Positions 55,159 through 64,000 are shown, counted from the stretch's first letter. The stretch: DNA of 64,000 nt from Streptococcus alactolyticus (GCF_012277075.1 NZ_JAAXMT010000003.1:83497-147496), one strand, 5' to 3'. Notes: generated from the letters alone by a model not told the origin. Numbers and translations: made by a program.

Positions 55159-55806
55159 TTATTCGGCAGCTTTTTCCCATTTTTTGGCTAGTCGTCTTGA
55201 GAAAGTTGAAATCGAAAAGTTGATAACAAAGTAAATCGCTGTGATAAACGCATACAAGGTAAAGACTTGACTAGGTTCAAAATAGCGTCCCATCAAGATT
55301 TGGCTTTTCCCAAATAATTCTTGAATGGCGATAACCGAATACAACAATGACGTGTCTTTGATGACCGTTACAAACTGTGAGATGATAGCTGGTAGCATTT
55401 TGCGGAAGGCTTGAGGGAAAATGATGTAAACAAAGATTTGGAAAGAAGTCATTCCTTGTGACAAGCCAGCCTCGGTTTGCCCTTTATCGACCCCATTTAG
55501 CCCACCACGGATGATTTCAGCTAAAGCCGCAGAGGTAAAGACGGTAAATGCCGTAATCCCAGCTGGAGTGGATTTCATTTGGAAAACCAAGAAAATGATG
55601 AAAATCCAAAGCAAGTTAGGAACGTTACGGACAAATTCGATGTAAATGCTTGAAATGATGCGAAGAACAGGATTTTTTCCATTACGCATCACGGCTAAAA
55701 CTGTTCCAATAAGCGTTGATAAAACAATGGAAATAAATGAAATATAAAGCGTTAGCTGTAATCCTTGGAGGATAAAGCTAATATTCGTCGGTGTTAATAC
55801 TGACAT
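55159..55806 (-). CDS. Polar amino acid ABC transporter permease (second)
   Basis: A 215-residue His/Glu/Gln/Arg/opine-type (HisMQ-like) permease with about five helices. The EAA loop reads EAGLSQGMTSFQIFVYIIFPQAF, and VRNVPNLLWIFIIFL is also typical. Last gene of the four-gene operon; AGGAGG site. It works as a heterodimer with the permease just upstream. Confidence 0.93.
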   Translation of the reverse strand: MSVLTPTNISFILQGLQLTLYISFISIVLSTLIGTVLAVMRNGKNPVLRIISSIYIEFVRNVPNLLWIFIIFLVFQMKSTPAGITAFTVFTSAALAEIIRGGLNGVDKGQTEAGLSQGMTSFQIFVYIIFPQAFRKMLPAIISQFVTVIKDTSLLYSVIAIQELFGKSQILMGRYFEPSQVFTLYAFITAIYFVINFSISTFSRRLAKKWEKAAE

Positions 55807-55817
55807 TTAGATTCCTC

Positions 55818-56516
55818 CTAAAGTGAATATGAGCGTTTGTTCTTTTCTTCTCGACGGCGTGCCCAAGTTGCAAGTGGGAAACACATGATGAAGTAAAGAA
55901 CCGCCGCTCCAGCAAAGGCAGGAACGTAGTTAGTTGTTTCATAGGCCCAAGCTTTGGCTGTGAACATGATGTCTGCCCCAGAAATGATGGCAACCGTTGA
56001 CGTATTTTTGATAAGGTTTACCACTTGGTTAGTCAACGGTGGTAAAATCGTTCGCACCGCTTGTGGCAAAATGATGAGGCTCATGGTTTGATTGTAGCTA
56101 AAACCTTGTGATAGGGCAGCTTCTGTTTGCCCTTTTGGCACGGCTTCAATCCCAGAACGGATAACCTCAGCGATATAAGCCCCGTGGTAAATGCCCACAC
56201 ACAAAACCGCTGTGAAAAAGGTTGAAATCATGATAGCCCCATTTGAGATAATGGCAAGTCCATAATACACAAACACGAATTGGACCAGCAGTGGGGTATT
56301 TTGGAAAATCTCAACATAAACCCGTGCAATCCCTTTTAAGACCTTGCTTTTAGACGAAGACATGGCACCAAAAACGACGCCCAGCAAAAAGGCTAAAATC
56401 AAGGCATAGGCTGACATACTCAAAGTATATAGAAACCCTTTTGCAAATTCACCGAAATTGGCAAAGAAATCTGCCCAACGTGAGAGCGCAAAAGGACTAG
56501 ACGTTAATAAAAACAT
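55818..56516 (-). CDS. Polar amino acid ABC transporter permease (first)
   Basis: A 232-residue HisMQ-like permease. VEIFQNTPLLVQFVFVYYG and the EAA loop EAALSQGFSYNQTMSLIILPQAVR are clear. Overall fold as for its partner, with a slightly longer N-terminal helix. The substrate cannot be read from the permease; operon regulation suggests glutamine or glutamate. Confidence 0.93.
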   Translation of the reverse strand: MFLLTSSPFALSRWADFFANFGEFAKGFLYTLSMSAYALILAFLLGVVFGAMSSSKSKVLKGIARVYVEIFQNTPLLVQFVFVYYGLAIISNGAIMISTFFTAVLCVGIYHGAYIAEVIRSGIEAVPKGQTEAALSQGFSYNQTMSLIILPQAVRTILPPLTNQVVNLIKNTSTVAIISGADIMFTAKAWAYETTNYVPAFAGAAVLYFIMCFPLATWARRREEKNKRSYSL

Positions 56517-56530
56517 ACGTTTCTCCTTTC

Positions 56531-57343
56531 TTAATTCTTGCTCGGTGTTGCAGGTGTTAGATGATATTTGTCATATAATTTTTGCAACTCTCCGTCAGCT
56601 TTCCATTCTGAAAGCAAGGTGTTGATATCGTTAATCAAGCCTTGGTTGGCTTTGGTCGCCGCGATACCATATTCTTGGACGTTAAATCCTTGGCTAAGGA
56701 TTTTGGTTTTCTTGCTGACGTAACCACTCAAGATAGACTTATCCACAGAAAAAGCGTTGATGCGGTTAGCATAAAGCGAAATAGCCAACTCAGGATAAGA
56801 ACCCAATTGCACAAATTTAAATTTGAGATGGTGGGCTTTGCCGAATTCTTCAATAGCTGCTTTGGTTGTTGAACCTTGTGCCACCCCAATAGTCAAGCCA
56901 TTTAAATCGTCAATGGTTTTATAGCCTTTTGAACGGTCAACAAGGAAGCCAATCTCATCGTAGTAGTAAGGCTCTGAAATGGCATAAGATGCTTGACGTT
57001 CTTTGGTAATAGTATAAGTCGCAATCAAAATATCAATTTGCCCATTGTCCAAAAGGGCTTCACGCGTTTGAGCTGTTACGGGTGTGAATTCTACTTTCAC
57101 GCCTAATTGTTTAGCGATTTTTTTCCCTAAATCAATTTCGAGCCCTTCGTATTGGCCAGCCTCGGCAGAATAATAACCAAAGTTTGGCACGTCTTGTTTG
57201 ACCCCAACTTTTAACACGCCTGCTTTTTGGATTTTTTGAATGGCTTCTAAACTGCTATCGTCTGCTCTGACCTTACTTGAAAACAGGGTCAAGCTGATCA
57301 GTGCCACAACAGCGACAACTAGCATTCTGGTTAATTTCTTCAT
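56531..57343 (-). CDS. Polar amino acid ABC transporter substrate-binding protein
   Basis: A 270-residue extracellular solute-binding protein (SBP_bac_3). VLKVGVKQDVPNFGYYSAEAGQYEGLEIDLGKKIA and TPVTAQTREALLDNGQIDILIATYTIT are family hallmarks, with RQASYAISEPYYYDEIG following. The signal peptide ends SSKVRADDS with no lipobox cysteine, unusual for a Gram-positive binding protein. Placed between the ATPase and the permeases. Confidence 0.93.
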   Translation of the reverse strand: MKKLTRMLVVAVVALISLTLFSSKVRADDSSLEAIQKIQKAGVLKVGVKQDVPNFGYYSAEAGQYEGLEIDLGKKIAKQLGVKVEFTPVTAQTREALLDNGQIDILIATYTITKERQASYAISEPYYYDEIGFLVDRSKGYKTIDDLNGLTIGVAQGSTTKAAIEEFGKAHHLKFKFVQLGSYPELAISLYANRINAFSVDKSILSGYVSKKTKILSQGFNVQEYGIAATKANQGLINDINTLLSEWKADGELQKLYDKYHLTPATPSKN

Positions 57344-57357
57344 ATCAGTGAACTCCT

Positions 57358-58122
57358 TTATTCTTGGGCAACATTGTCGCTGGTATGATTGATGACTTTA
57401 CTTAAGAATTGTTTGGCGCGAGGCTCAGTTGGGTTGTCAAAGAAGCCTTTGACGTCTGTGGTATCCACTAGAATTTTACCTTCTGCCATGAAGATGATGC
57501 GGTCCGCCACTTCGCGCGCAAAGCCCATTTCGTGGGTTACGACAATCATGTTCATGCCTTCTTTGGCAAGGTTTTGCATAACGGCAAGCACGTCCCCAAT
57601 CGTTTCAGGGTCAAGGGCTGAAGTCGGTTCGTCAAATAAGAGCAATTCAGGCTGCATGGCTAATCCACGAGCGATAGCCACACGTTGTTTTTGCCCACCA
57701 GAAAGCATCCCTGGGTAAGAATCTTTGCGGTCCCACATATTCACATAAGTCAAATATTTTTGAGCGATTTCTTCAGCTTCTTGTTTTGATTTTCCAAGAA
57801 CTTTCATAGGAGCCAAAGTAACATTTTCTAACACGGTTTTGTGAGGGTAGAGGTTGAAGTGTTGAAAGACCATGCCGACTTCTTTGCGGAGTTGCACAAG
57901 GTCTTTGGCAGACGCATTTACCAATTTATGCCCGTTGACTTTTAAGCTACCTGTTTCGATAGATTCCAAGGCGTTCATGGTACGAATGAGGGTTGACTTC
58001 CCAGAACCAGACGGTCCTAAAAGCACCACGACTTGTCCTTTCTCGATTTCTAGGTTAATATTTCTAAGCGCATGGTAATCACCATAGTATTTTTCAACGT
58101 TTTTAAATTCAATAAGTGCCAC
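57358..58122 (-). CDS. Polar amino acid ABC transporter ATP-binding protein (GlnQ-like)
   Basis: A 254-residue ATPase: Walker A LLGPSGSGKSTLIR, signature LSGGQKQRVAIARGLA, Walker B LLLFDEPTSALDPE and the switch His VVTHEMGFA. It starts at GTG 58122, preceded by AAAAGGAG; the longer frame runs into the promoter region. First gene of the operon on the minus strand. Confidence 0.95.
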   Translation of the reverse strand: MALIEFKNVEKYYGDYHALRNINLEIEKGQVVVLLGPSGSGKSTLIRTMNALESIETGSLKVNGHKLVNASAKDLVQLRKEVGMVFQHFNLYPHKTVLENVTLAPMKVLGKSKQEAEEIAQKYLTYVNMWDRKDSYPGMLSGGQKQRVAIARGLAMQPELLLFDEPTSALDPETIGDVLAVMQNLAKEGMNMIVVTHEMGFAREVADRIIFMAEGKILVDTTDVKGFFDNPTEPRAKQFLSKVINHTSDNVAQE

Positions 58123-58155
58123 GAGTATCTCCTTTTTAAGATAGAAATAGTTAGA

Positions 58156-58172
58156 TGTAAGCATATCTAACA
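58156..58172 (-). promoter_or_regulatory. GlnR box before the ABC operon
   Basis: TGTAA-N7-TAACA fits the GlnR consensus exactly, about 35 bp before the GTG of the ATPase gene. It overlaps a possible -10. Confidence 0.75.
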
Positions 58173-58216
58173 TAAGGGGTAAGTTAATGATATCATAGAG
58201 GGTCTTAATTGTCAAT

Positions 58217-58231
58217 TATTTTCAGAAAATT
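58217..58231 (-). promoter_or_regulatory. CodY box before the ABC operon
   Basis: Matches AATTTTCWGAAAATT at 14 of 15 positions (first base differs). It lies 45 bp upstream of the GlnR box. Repression when branched-chain amino acids and GTP are high is inferred. Confidence 0.6.
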
Positions 58232-58324
58232 TAAACAATGTGTAACAATAGATATGGTGTTATCGTCAAAAAAGAGGCAAGTAAGCAAACAAGGTGATCA
58301 ATATTTCCAATTGAATTCGAAATT

Positions 58325-58369
58325 TGTTATAATCAAGGGTAGCAGTTAGGACAATCGCTTACCGATTGT
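58325..58369 (+). promoter_or_regulatory. vicRKX promoter and leader hairpin
   Basis: Extended -10 TGT-TATAAT (58325-58333), then a 7-bp hairpin ACAATCG (58351-58357) / CGATTGT (58363-58369) in the leader. No -35 is clear. Confidence 0.55.
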
Positions 58370-58412
58370 GGTGTGAGAATTTTTGAATTGTTGAAGAATG
58401 AAGAGGTGGCAT

Positions 58413-59123
58413 ATGAAAAAAATTCTTATTATTGATGATGAAAAACCGATTTCGGATATTATTAAATTTAATTTGAACAAGGAAGGTTATGAAACCATCA
58501 CGGCTTTTGATGGTCGTGAAGCCTTGAAGAAATTTGAGGAAGAATCGCCTGATTTGATTATTTTGGACTTGATGTTGCCAGAATTAGACGGGCTTGAAGT
58601 GGCTAAGGAAGTTCGTAAAACGAGCCACATTCCGATTATCATGCTATCGGCTAAAGATAGTGAGTTTGATAAGGTTATTGGTTTGGAAATTGGGGCCGAT
58701 GATTATGTGACTAAACCATTTTCAAATCGTGAGTTGTTGGCGCGTGTGAAGGCTCACTTGCGACGCACGGAAAACATTGAAAGTGCCGTGGCTGAGGAAA
58801 ATGCCTCAACAACTGGTTCTGAAATTGTGATTGGGGATTTGGAGATTTTGCCAGATGCTTTTGTTGCTCAAAAACGTGGGGAAGATATCGAATTGACCCA
58901 CCGTGAATTTGAATTATTGCATCATTTGGCAACCCACATGGGACAAGTGATGACGCGTGAATATTTGTTGGAAACGGTTTGGGGCTATGATTACTTCGGC
59001 GATGTTCGTACTGTTGACGTGACGATTCGTCGCTTGCGTGAAAAAATCGAAGACACGCCTAGCCGACCTGAATACATTTTGACCCGACGTGGTGTTGGTT
59101 ATTACATGAAATCTTATGAATAA
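58413..59123 (+). CDS. vicR: Response regulator VicR (WalR)
   Basis: A 236-residue OmpR-family regulator, essential in most streptococci and controlling cell-wall hydrolases. Receiver domain with phospho-acceptor Asp52 ([13 protein letters not shown]), switch Thr in IIMLSAKDS and Lys in [10 protein letters not shown]. The winged-helix C terminus ends [34 protein letters not shown] 58413, five bases past AGAGGTGG. Overlaps vicK by 8 bp. Confidence 0.97.
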   Translation: MKKILIIDDEKPISDIIKFNLNKEGYETITAFDGREALKKFEEESPDLIILDLMLPELDGLEVAKEVRKTSHIPIIMLSAKDSEFDKVIGLEIGADDYVTKPFSNRELLARVKAHLRRTENIESAVAEENASTTGSEIVIGDLEILPDAFVAQKRGEDIELTHREFELLHHLATHMGQVMTREYLLETVWGYDYFGDVRTVDVTIRRLREKIEDTPSRPEYILTRRGVGYYMKSYE

Positions 59124-60459
59124 GGTAATGTTAGATTATTTTGAGCAAACGCTCCTCTTCCTTTTAGCTTTTGTAGCGGTTTATTTTGTGTATTTGGCGA
59201 TTCGTGATTACCGCACGTCTCTTAATATCAGGCGTTTAAGCGGTAAGGTGCGAGAGCTGATTACAGGACAATATTCCGAAGACATTGTTATCAAAAAAGA
59301 TAGAGATTTAGCAGAATTAGCAGCGCAATTAAATGATTTGTCAACCGTCTTTCGCTTAGCCCAAGAAAATTTAGCCCAAGAAAAAAATCGTTTAGCCAGC
59401 ATCTTGTCTTACATGACCGATGGGGTGCTTGCTACGGACCGTGCGGGCAATATCACCATGATTAACCAAACGGCGCAGCAGCAGCTGAATTTGGAGCGCG
59501 TGGAGGCTTTGAAACTTAATATCATTGATATTTTAGGGTCGGACAGTCATTACACTTATCATGATTTGGTGTCAAAGACGCCTGAGATTGTTTTAAACCG
59601 TCGGGACGAAACGGGTGAATTTATCACCTTGCGTATTAGGTTTGCCTTAAATCGCTATGATAGTGGCTTTATTTCAGGGCTTATTGCCGTTTTGCACGAC
59701 ACAACTGAGCAGGAAAAAGAAGACAGGGAGCGTCGCCTCTTTGTTTCCAATGTCAGTCACGAGTTGCGGACGCCCTTGACCTCTGTCAAATCGTATCTGG
59801 AAGCTTTGGACGAGGGAGCGCTGAAAGAAGATATTGCCCCTAGCTTTATCAAAGTGTCTTTGGATGAAACTAATCGCATGATTCGCATGATTTCGGACTT
59901 GCTCAACCTATCGCGGATTGATAATCAGACGGTTCGTCTGGAAGTAGAAGTGACCAATTTTACAGCTTTTATGACCTCGATTTTGAACCGTTTTGACCAA
60001 ATCAAAAACCAAGATACCATTAGTGGCAAGTATTACGAGATTGTGCGTGATTACCCTATCAAGCCCATTTGGCTGGAAATTGACCCAGATAAAATGACGC
60101 AAGTCTTGGATAACATTTTAAACAATGCTATCAAGTATTCGCCAGATGGTGGCAAAATTACGGTGAAAATGCGGACGACAGAAACCCAGTTAATCATTTC
60201 CATTTCTGATGAGGGGCTTGGGATTCCGAAAAAAGATTTGCCGCTTATCTTTGACCGTTTCTACCGTGTGGATAAGGCAAGAAGCCGTGCCCAAGGTGGT
60301 TCAGGGCTTGGTTTAGCTATTGCCAAGGAAATTGTCAAACAACACAAGGGCTTTATTTGGGCACAAAGTACATATGGAAAGGGCTCAACCTTTACGATTG
60401 TACTTCCATATGAAAAAGATTCTGAAGTTTATGATGAATGGGAGGACGATGAAGAATAG
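59116..60459 (+). CDS. vicK: Sensor kinase VicK (WalK)
   Basis: A 447-residue kinase with one membrane helix (about 10-27) and almost no extracellular part, the streptococcal form. HAMP (about 30-85), PAS (about 95-200), then HisKA with His215 in [10 protein letters not shown]. The ATPase domain has [11 protein letters not shown] and the G boxes [10 protein letters not shown] and [12 protein letters not shown]. vicX starts at its stop codon. Confidence 0.96.
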   Translation: MNKVMLDYFEQTLLFLLAFVAVYFVYLAIRDYRTSLNIRRLSGKVRELITGQYSEDIVIKKDRDLAELAAQLNDLSTVFRLAQENLAQEKNRLASILSYMTDGVLATDRAGNITMINQTAQQQLNLERVEALKLNIIDILGSDSHYTYHDLVSKTPEIVLNRRDETGEFITLRIRFALNRYDSGFISGLIAVLHDTTEQEKEDRERRLFVSNVSHELRTPLTSVKSYLEALDEGALKEDIAPSFIKVSLDETNRMIRMISDLLNLSRIDNQTVRLEVEVTNFTAFMTSILNRFDQIKNQDTISGKYYEIVRDYPIKPIWLEIDPDKMTQVLDNILNNAIKYSPDGGKITVKMRTTETQLIISISDEGLGIPKKDLPLIFDRFYRVDKARSRAQGGSGLGLAIAKEIVKQHKGFIWAQSTYGKGSTFTIVLPYEKDSEVYDEWEDDEE

Positions 60460-61269
60460 ATGTCAGACAGTAGTTTTAAATATAGTATTTTAGCTTCTGG
60501 TTCAACAGGAAATTCCTTTTATGTCGAAACGCCTAAAAAGCGTTTTTTAATCGATGCGGGGTTGACAGGTAAGAAAATCACGAGTTTGCTGGCTGAAATT
60601 GACCGTAAGCCAGAGGATTTGGATGCTATCTTTATCACTCACGAGCACTCTGACCATATTAAGGGTGTTGGGGTTCTAGCGCGTCGCTATCACCTTGACA
60701 TCTATGCCAATGAAAAAACGTGGGAAACCATTGATAGCCGCCAAATGATTGGGAAATTGGACAATGTGCAAAAGCACGTTTTTGAACGTGGCAAACTCAT
60801 GACCTTTGGTGACATTGATATCGAAAGTTTTGGGGTTAGTCATGACGCTGTGGACCCTCAATTTTACCGTTTGATGAAGGATGATAAGTCTTTTGTCTTG
60901 TTGACAGATACGGGTTATGTGAGTGACCGCATGGCTGGTATGATTGAAAATGCCGATGGTTATCTCATTGAAGCCAATCACGATGTGGATATTTTGCGTT
61001 CAGGAGCCTATCCTTGGAGTTTGAAACAACGCATTTTGTCTGACAAGGGACACTTGTCCAATGAGGACGGTGCCCAAACCATGATTCGCACCATTGGTAA
61101 CCGCACGAAAAAGATTTACCTAGGGCATTTGAGCAAGGAAAATAATATTAAAGAATTGGCGCACATGACCATGGAAAATAATCTCATGCAGGCTGATTTT
61201 GGGGTAGGAAATGACATGACGGTCCATGATACTTCACCAGATGAAGCGACGCCATTAACAATTCTTTAA
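60460..61269 (+). CDS. vicX: MBL-fold hydrolase VicX (WalJ/YycJ)
   Basis: A 269-residue metallo-beta-lactamase-fold protein. The zinc motif THEHSDHIKG, LLTDTGY and C-terminal LGHLSKENN are intact. Third gene of vicRKX; a 5'-3' exonuclease-type or cell-cycle role has been proposed. The ATG directly follows the vicK TAG; the nearest Shine-Dalgarno (GGGAGGAC) is about 12-16 nt away. Confidence 0.93.
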   Translation: MSDSSFKYSILASGSTGNSFYVETPKKRFLIDAGLTGKKITSLLAEIDRKPEDLDAIFITHEHSDHIKGVGVLARRYHLDIYANEKTWETIDSRQMIGKLDNVQKHVFERGKLMTFGDIDIESFGVSHDAVDPQFYRLMKDDKSFVLLTDTGYVSDRMAGMIENADGYLIEANHDVDILRSGAYPWSLKQRILSDKGHLSNEDGAQTMIRTIGNRTKKIYLGHLSKENNIKELAHMTMENNLMQADFGVGNDMTVHDTSPDEATPLTIL

Positions 61270-61272
61270 ACA

Positions 61273-61312
61273 AAGCAAAGCTAGGTCAACCGCCTTTTGG
61301 TTGCTAGCTTTT
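61273..61312 (+). terminator. Terminator after vicX
   Basis: AAAGCTAG...AACC / GGTTGCTAGCTTT, then T residues. The rest of the gap to rnc holds only the promoter below. Confidence 0.85.
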
Positions 61313-61373
61313 TTAGATTGTGGAGATATTTCAAGCGAAATTGCGATTGGCTCAACATTTTTCACGACTTTTT

Positions 61374-61381
61374 GGTATAAT
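61374..61381 (+). promoter_or_regulatory. Extended -10 promoter of rnc-smc
   Basis: TGG-TATAAT (about 61373-61381). A leader of some 85 nt follows before GAAGGGAG and the GTG start. Confidence 0.65.
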
Positions 61382-61473
61382 AAAAAGGTCTATAACACTG
61401 TTTGTTAAGATGTGTGACAGGCAGCTTTTGTTGATGTCGGCGTTGCTAGGTCTATGTTGAAGGGAGATTTGTT

Positions 61474-62160
61474 GTGCAAGCTTTAAATGAAAAACTGAAG
61501 CAAGAATTTGGAATCGATTTCAAGGATAAGACGTTGTTGGAAACAGCCTTTACCCACACTTCTTATGCCAATGAACATCGTCTCCTAAACATTTCACATA
61601 ATGAGCGCTTGGAATTTTTAGGAGACGCCGTTCTTCAATTATTGATTTCACAATACTTATTTAAAAAATACCCTAAAAAACCCGAAGGGGATTTGTCAAA
61701 AATGCGTTCCATGATTGTTCGTGAGGAATCATTGGCTGGTTTTTCACGTTATTGTGGTTTTGATGCCTACATCAAATTAGGCAATGGCGAAGAAAAATCA
61801 GGCGGTCGCCACCGTGACACGATTTTAGGGGATTTGTTTGAAGCCTTTCTTGGTGCTTTATTGATGGACCAAGGTGTTGAGGCGGTCAATGCCTTTTTGA
61901 ACAAGGTCATGATTCCCCAAGTCGAAAAGGGTAATTTTGAACGTGTCAAAGACTACAAAACCACTCTTCAAGAATTGCTGCAAGGGCAAGGTGATGTGAG
62001 CATTGATTACCGTGTGTCTAATGAATCAGGTCCTGCCCATGCCAAGGTCTTTGAAGTGACGGTATTTGTTAATGATGAAGCCAAAAGCAAAGGTATTGGT
62101 AAGTCGAAAAAATTAGCGGAACAAGATGCCGCCAAAAATGCTTTAGACGCGTTGCAATAA
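61474..62160 (+). CDS. rnc: Ribonuclease III
   Basis: A 228-residue double-strand-specific endonuclease for rRNA processing. The signature [15 protein letters not shown] and the second metal site [17 protein letters not shown] are present, with a C-terminal dsRNA-binding domain ([17 protein letters not shown] to [13 protein letters not shown]). GTG start, with GAAGGGAG seven to eight bases upstream. Confidence 0.97.
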   Translation: MQALNEKLKQEFGIDFKDKTLLETAFTHTSYANEHRLLNISHNERLEFLGDAVLQLLISQYLFKKYPKKPEGDLSKMRSMIVREESLAGFSRYCGFDAYIKLGNGEEKSGGRHRDTILGDLFEAFLGALLMDQGVEAVNAFLNKVMIPQVEKGNFERVKDYKTTLQELLQGQGDVSIDYRVSNESGPAHAKVFEVTVFVNDEAKSKGIGKSKKLAEQDAAKNALDALQ

Positions 62161-62168
62161 CTGTTTTG

Positions 62169-62260
62169 AAAGGAATTACGAAGGGCAATGCTCACCTATT
62201 GCAAGTGTTGAGCTGACTGTTTGAAGAGTCGTTCATGCTTTCTTAGGTGTGTTTGCCTTT
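62169..62260 (+). promoter_or_regulatory. Split ribosome-binding site with long hairpin, smc
   Basis: AAAGGA (62169-62174), then one long imperfect hairpin (62181-62260): AAGGGCAA/TTGCCTTT, then CACCTA (62193-62198) / TAGGTG (62244-62249), and an inner arm 62203-62218 / 62227-62240. ATG 62272 follows 11 nt later. No Shine-Dalgarno is near the ATG. Unfolded spacing is 97 nt, folded about 17. Confidence 0.5.
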
Positions 62261-62271
62261 TTTGTTTGATT

Positions 62272-64000
62272 ATGCACTTAAAAGAAATCGAGATGCAAGG
62301 GTTCAAATCTTTTGCAGATAAAACGCTGGTCAACTTTGACAAAGGGGTGACGGCGATTGTCGGACCTAATGGGTCTGGAAAATCCAATATCACCGAAAGT
62401 CTGCGTTGGGCGCTAGGAGAATCCTCTGCCAAAAGCTTGCGCGGTGGCAAGATGCCAGATGTCATTTTTGCAGGTACAGAAACACGTAAAGCCCTCAATT
62501 ACGCTCAGGTAACCGTGGTGCTGGATAATTCAGATGGTTTTATCCCACAAGCTAAGGAAACCATTCGCATTGAGCGTCGGATTTACCGTAGTGGCGATAG
62601 TGAGTATTTGATTGACGGGCGCAAGGTTCGTTTGCGTGATATTCACGATTTGTTCATGGATACGGGCTTGGGTCGGGATTCTTTTTCAATCATTTCCCAA
62701 GGGCGTGTGGAGGAGATTTTCAATAGTAAACCCGAAGAACGTCGGGCTATTTTTGAAGAGGCTGCGGGTGTGTTGAAATACAAGACACGTAAGAAAGAAA
62801 CGCAGACCAAACTCAATCAAACGCAAGACAATCTAGACCGCTTGGAAGATATTATTTATGAATTGGACACGCAAATCGTGCCTTTAGAAAGACAAGCTCA
62901 GGTTGCCCAGCAGTTTCTGGTTTTTGAAGAGGAACGAAAGCAACTGCAGTTGAGTATTTTGGTTGAGGATATTCAAACAGATCAAGCTCAGTTGGAGCAG
63001 TTGAAGAGTTCTCTGGCGACTGTGCAGACAGATTTGTCGGCTTTTTATGCTCAGCAAGAGCATTTGGAAAAGAAAAATCATGCCTTAAAAGACAAACGTC
63101 GCCAGTTGTCTGAAGCCATTTCCAAGGGGCAAGATGACTTGATGCTTGTCACGAAAACTTTAGCTGATGTCGCTCATCAGATGGATTTGATTACCCTCGA
63201 ATCCAGCCAAAAAGAAGAGAAAAAACAAGCCACAAGTAGCCAATTACAGGAATTGAAAGCTACGCAAAGCCAATTGCAAGAAGAAGTGACACAAAAGAAA
63301 GAACACTTAAAGCAATTAAATGAGCAATTGAGCACTACGCGTTCGCAAATCAAGCACTTGGAAGCAGAGTTGCAGCAATTTTCATCGGACCCAGACCAAG
63401 TGATTGAGCATTTGCGTGAAGAATTTGTCGGCTTGATGCAAAAAGAGGCAGAGTTATCCAACCGATTGACCGCGACCTTGGCGGACATGGATAATCAAAA
63501 ACAATTATCGGCATCCAAGTCCGAAGAACTCTCAAAAACGCAGGCTAATTTAGCAAGCTTGCAAGAAGAAGCTAAGGCTGCTTTGGCGCATTTTGAAGCC
63601 TCTCGTCAAGACGTTAAGGACTTGCTAGATACTTATCAAAAGGTACAGCAAGAAACCAATCAGCTTGAAAAAGACTACCACAGCCAACAAGACAAACTCT
63701 TTGACCAATTGGATGTGATCAAGTCCAAAGAAGCCAGACAGGCCAGCTTAGCCTCTATTTTGAAAAATCACAGCCAGTTTTACACTGGTGTTAAGGCTGT
63801 TTTGCAAGCTTCAGCTCAGCTAGGTGGCATTATTGGTGCGGTGAGTGAGCACTTGACCTTTGACAAACATTACCAGACGGCACTTGAAATTGCCCTTGGA
63901 GGAGCAAGCCAGCACGTCATTGTAGAAGATGAGGCATCTGCGAAACGTTCCATTGATTTTCTGAAGAAAAAACGTCAAGGGCGGGCAACTTTCTTACCAC
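62272..64000 (+). CDS. smc: Chromosome segregation protein SMC, 3' end outside the window
   Basis: N-terminal half of the condensin ATPase; at least 576 residues are visible of a usual 1,170-1,180. The head starts MHLKEIEMQGFKSFADKT with Walker A VGPNGSGKSNITE and the Q-loop FSIISQGRVEEIFNS. A long coiled coil (about 165-495) follows, and the hinge begins at about residue 515 (AQLGGIIGAVSEHL). The second coil, the signature and Walker B lie beyond the end. Follows rnc, as in other streptococci. Confidence 0.95.
   Translation, partial: MHLKEIEMQGFKSFADKTLVNFDKGVTAIVGPNGSGKSNITESLRWALGESSAKSLRGGKMPDVIFAGTETRKALNYAQVTVVLDNSDGFIPQAKETIRIERRIYRSGDSEYLIDGRKVRLRDIHDLFMDTGLGRDSFSIISQGRVEEIFNSKPEERRAIFEEAAGVLKYKTRKKETQTKLNQTQDNLDRLEDIIYELDTQIVPLERQAQVAQQFLVFEEERKQLQLSILVEDIQTDQAQLEQLKSSLATVQTDLSAFYAQQEHLEKKNHALKDKRRQLSEAISKGQDDLMLVTKTLADVAHQMDLITLESSQKEEKKQATSSQLQELKATQSQLQEEVTQKKEHLKQLNEQLSTTRSQIKHLEAELQQFSSDPDQVIEHLREEFVGLMQKEAELSNRLTATLADMDNQKQLSASKSEELSKTQANLASLQEEAKAALAHFEASRQDVKDLLDTYQKVQQETNQLEKDYHSQQDKLFDQLDVIKSKEARQASLASILKNHSQFYTGVKAVLQASAQLGGIIGAVSEHLTFDKHYQTALEIALGGASQHVIVEDEASAKRSIDFLKKKRQGRATFLP

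Noticed and set aside
62188..62211. Seven-codon ORF inside the smc leader
   Set aside because: Spacing to GAAGGG is only two to three bases and the peptide has no obvious role; it is better explained as part of the hairpin.

Overview
The window is low-GC Firmicutes chromosome, about 40% GC by eye, and almost certainly Streptococcus. The gene order and products are streptococcal: macP beside nudF and mtnN, pepQ divergent from ccpA, a CpoA-type glycosyltransferase pair before thrS, vicRKX followed by rnc and smc, and a pmrA-rpmG-secG block. The amtB-glnK pair, the oleate hydratase and the overall repertoire would fit the bovis/equinus group, but the species call is inference. I see no phage, insertion sequence, CRISPR array, tRNA or rRNA.

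Layout. 0-3 kb: yabA, rsmI, then amtB-glnK under two exact GlnR boxes. 3-9 kb: cutC, serC, a GNAT acetyltransferase, serA, a DNA-alkyl repair protein, an ArsC/Spx-like thioredoxin-fold protein and exoA. 9-16 kb: metG, a MurM/MurN-type peptidoglycan branching enzyme, a four-gene operon (Tad2-like DUF2829, SDR, ASCH, Gfo/Idh/MocA) and glmU. 16-21.6 kb: nudF-macP-mtnN, a lipoprotein alkaline phosphatase, a DtxR-family regulator and a cyclophilin lipoprotein. 21.7-29.3 kb: ftsK, a DUF3397 protein, rplK-rplA, pyrH-frr-cvfB, msrA-yozE. 29.3-31.1 kb: an AT-rich esterase lipoprotein gene inserted between yozE and phoH. 31.3-41 kb: phoH, ybeY-dgkA-era-mutM-coaE, pmrA-rpmG-secG, rnr-smpB, and an orphan bacteriocin-immunity gene. 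41-49.5 kb: a nitroreductase, an SMR transporter, pepQ/ccpA, the glycolipid synthases and T-box-controlled thrS. 49.6-55 kb: oleate hydratase with its TetR regulator, a decayed two-component system and a VTT membrane protein. 55-58 kb: a polar amino-acid ABC transporter with GlnR and CodY boxes. 58-64 kb: vicRKX, rnc and smc, which runs off the end.

Most of the window is housekeeping. The interest lies in regulation. (1) At least five genes (mtnN, era, mutM, secG, smc) have a good Shine-Dalgarno too far from the start, with a stem-loop in between that would bring the two together; this looks like a recurring split ribosome-binding-site architecture. (2) pmrA has no ATG, GTG or TTG at its expected start, but has ATT correctly spaced from a strong Shine-Dalgarno. 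(3) ftsK and the first glycosyltransferase have a -10 box 6-7 nt from their ATG, which predicts leaderless mRNAs. (4) Exact GlnR boxes precede amtB and the ABC transporter. (5) Pho-box-like 11-bp periodic repeats precede the alkaline phosphatase. (6) Two 17-bp elements with a 21-bp period precede the esterase. (7) A chromosomal Tad2-like (Thoeris anti-defence family) gene heads an otherwise metabolic operon.

Functional links. Nitrogen supply (AmtB, GlnK, the ABC transporter) shares GlnR control. Cell-envelope genes are scattered through the window (glmU, murM/N-like, macP, dgkA, glycolipid synthases, vicRKX). RNA and ribosome genes (rsmI, rplK/A, frr, ybeY, era, rnr, smpB, rnc) and DNA maintenance genes (yabA, ftsK, mutM, exoA, smc) are interleaved with them.
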